Below are positions 51,544 to 51,644 of a stretch of DNA of 51,644 bases, one piece after another. The position numbers and the translations under genes were made by a program. The notes under the pieces are model-generated. The model was not told where the DNA came from. It worked only from the letters and a program-made list of their open reading frames with translations, and made no database searches. The first letter of the stretch is position 1, and each line of letters starts with the position of its first letter. The stretch is from an uncultured Collinsella sp. (GTDB lineage Bacteria; Actinomycetota; Coriobacteriia; Coriobacteriales; Coriobacteriaceae), in NCBI GenBank assembly GCA_958445065.1, contig CAUCQW010000017.1, positions 1 through 51,644 of the forward strand, given 5' to 3'.

Positions 51544-51644
51544 TCGCCAACGACTACGTCCAACAACCAAGGTAACGCCGATGCTTTGTCAACGACAGAC
51601 ACTATGACCCAATCCGAGGGCACTAAAAAGATAGGAGCCCCCGC

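Overview
The window is a GC-rich bacterial chromosome segment with tightly packed genes and mostly GGAG/AAAGG-type ribosome binding sites. Proteins resemble those of Actinobacteria of the class Coriobacteriia. The many dispersed palindromes built around CCACCACAAAGG, GGGGACACTCC or CCCCGTCCCA make a Collinsella-like gut bacterium my best guess. That is recognition from memory, not a search result. No phage, CRISPR array, rRNA or complete insertion sequence is visible.

Layout. 0.2-7.3 kb: an HD-domain protein, then proline synthesis (proA, proB) with a proline-iminopeptidase-like hydrolase lying between them on the other strand, pncB, a coiled-coil membrane protein and a tRNA-Ala(CGC). 7.4-11.4 kb: a PflX-like radical SAM protein, a promoter- and terminator-bracketed small RNA that looks like 6S RNA, a WecA/TagO-type glycan initiator, and trpS. 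11.7-18.2 kb (all minus strand): an Ogt-like alkyltransferase, DegV, MarR, a B3/4-domain protein with a possible attenuator, pckA, and an L-lactate permease broken by one extra base in a T7 run. 18.4-23 kb: a Wzx-like flippase, a metallophosphoesterase and a CPA1 antiporter. 23-31 kb: the serC-serA operon, an M20 peptidase, a degenerate DUF1015 protein, two tandem histidine phosphatases, a nitroreductase, an HdeD-like protein and a UPF0178 protein.

31-39 kb is the metal-handling and accessory stretch. It holds a His-rich heavy-metal exporter, a DnaQ-fold exonuclease, a lower-GC AbiEi/DUF559-like nuclease gene flanked by a 29-nt direct repeat, an ArsR/CzrA-type sensor with a detached HMA metallochaperone and a CadA/ZntA-type P1B ATPase, and a DtxR/MntR-type regulator. 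Three copies of an 18-nt dyad (TATGA-N8-TCATA) sit in the arsR promoter, in its 5' leader and just ahead of cadA, which defines a small metal-inducible regulon from sequence alone.

39-51.6 kb: HAD phosphatases, an ABC-F translation factor, the pstSCAB phosphate transporter, a PepV-like dipeptidase, a second DegV protein, a LOG-family hydrolase and tgt.

The most unusual global feature is the number of unrelated palindromic repeat families in intergenic DNA: at least seven, several abutting stop codons and several acting as likely terminators. The most interesting single locus is the nuclease-like gene with flanking repeats at 33.6-35.3 kb.
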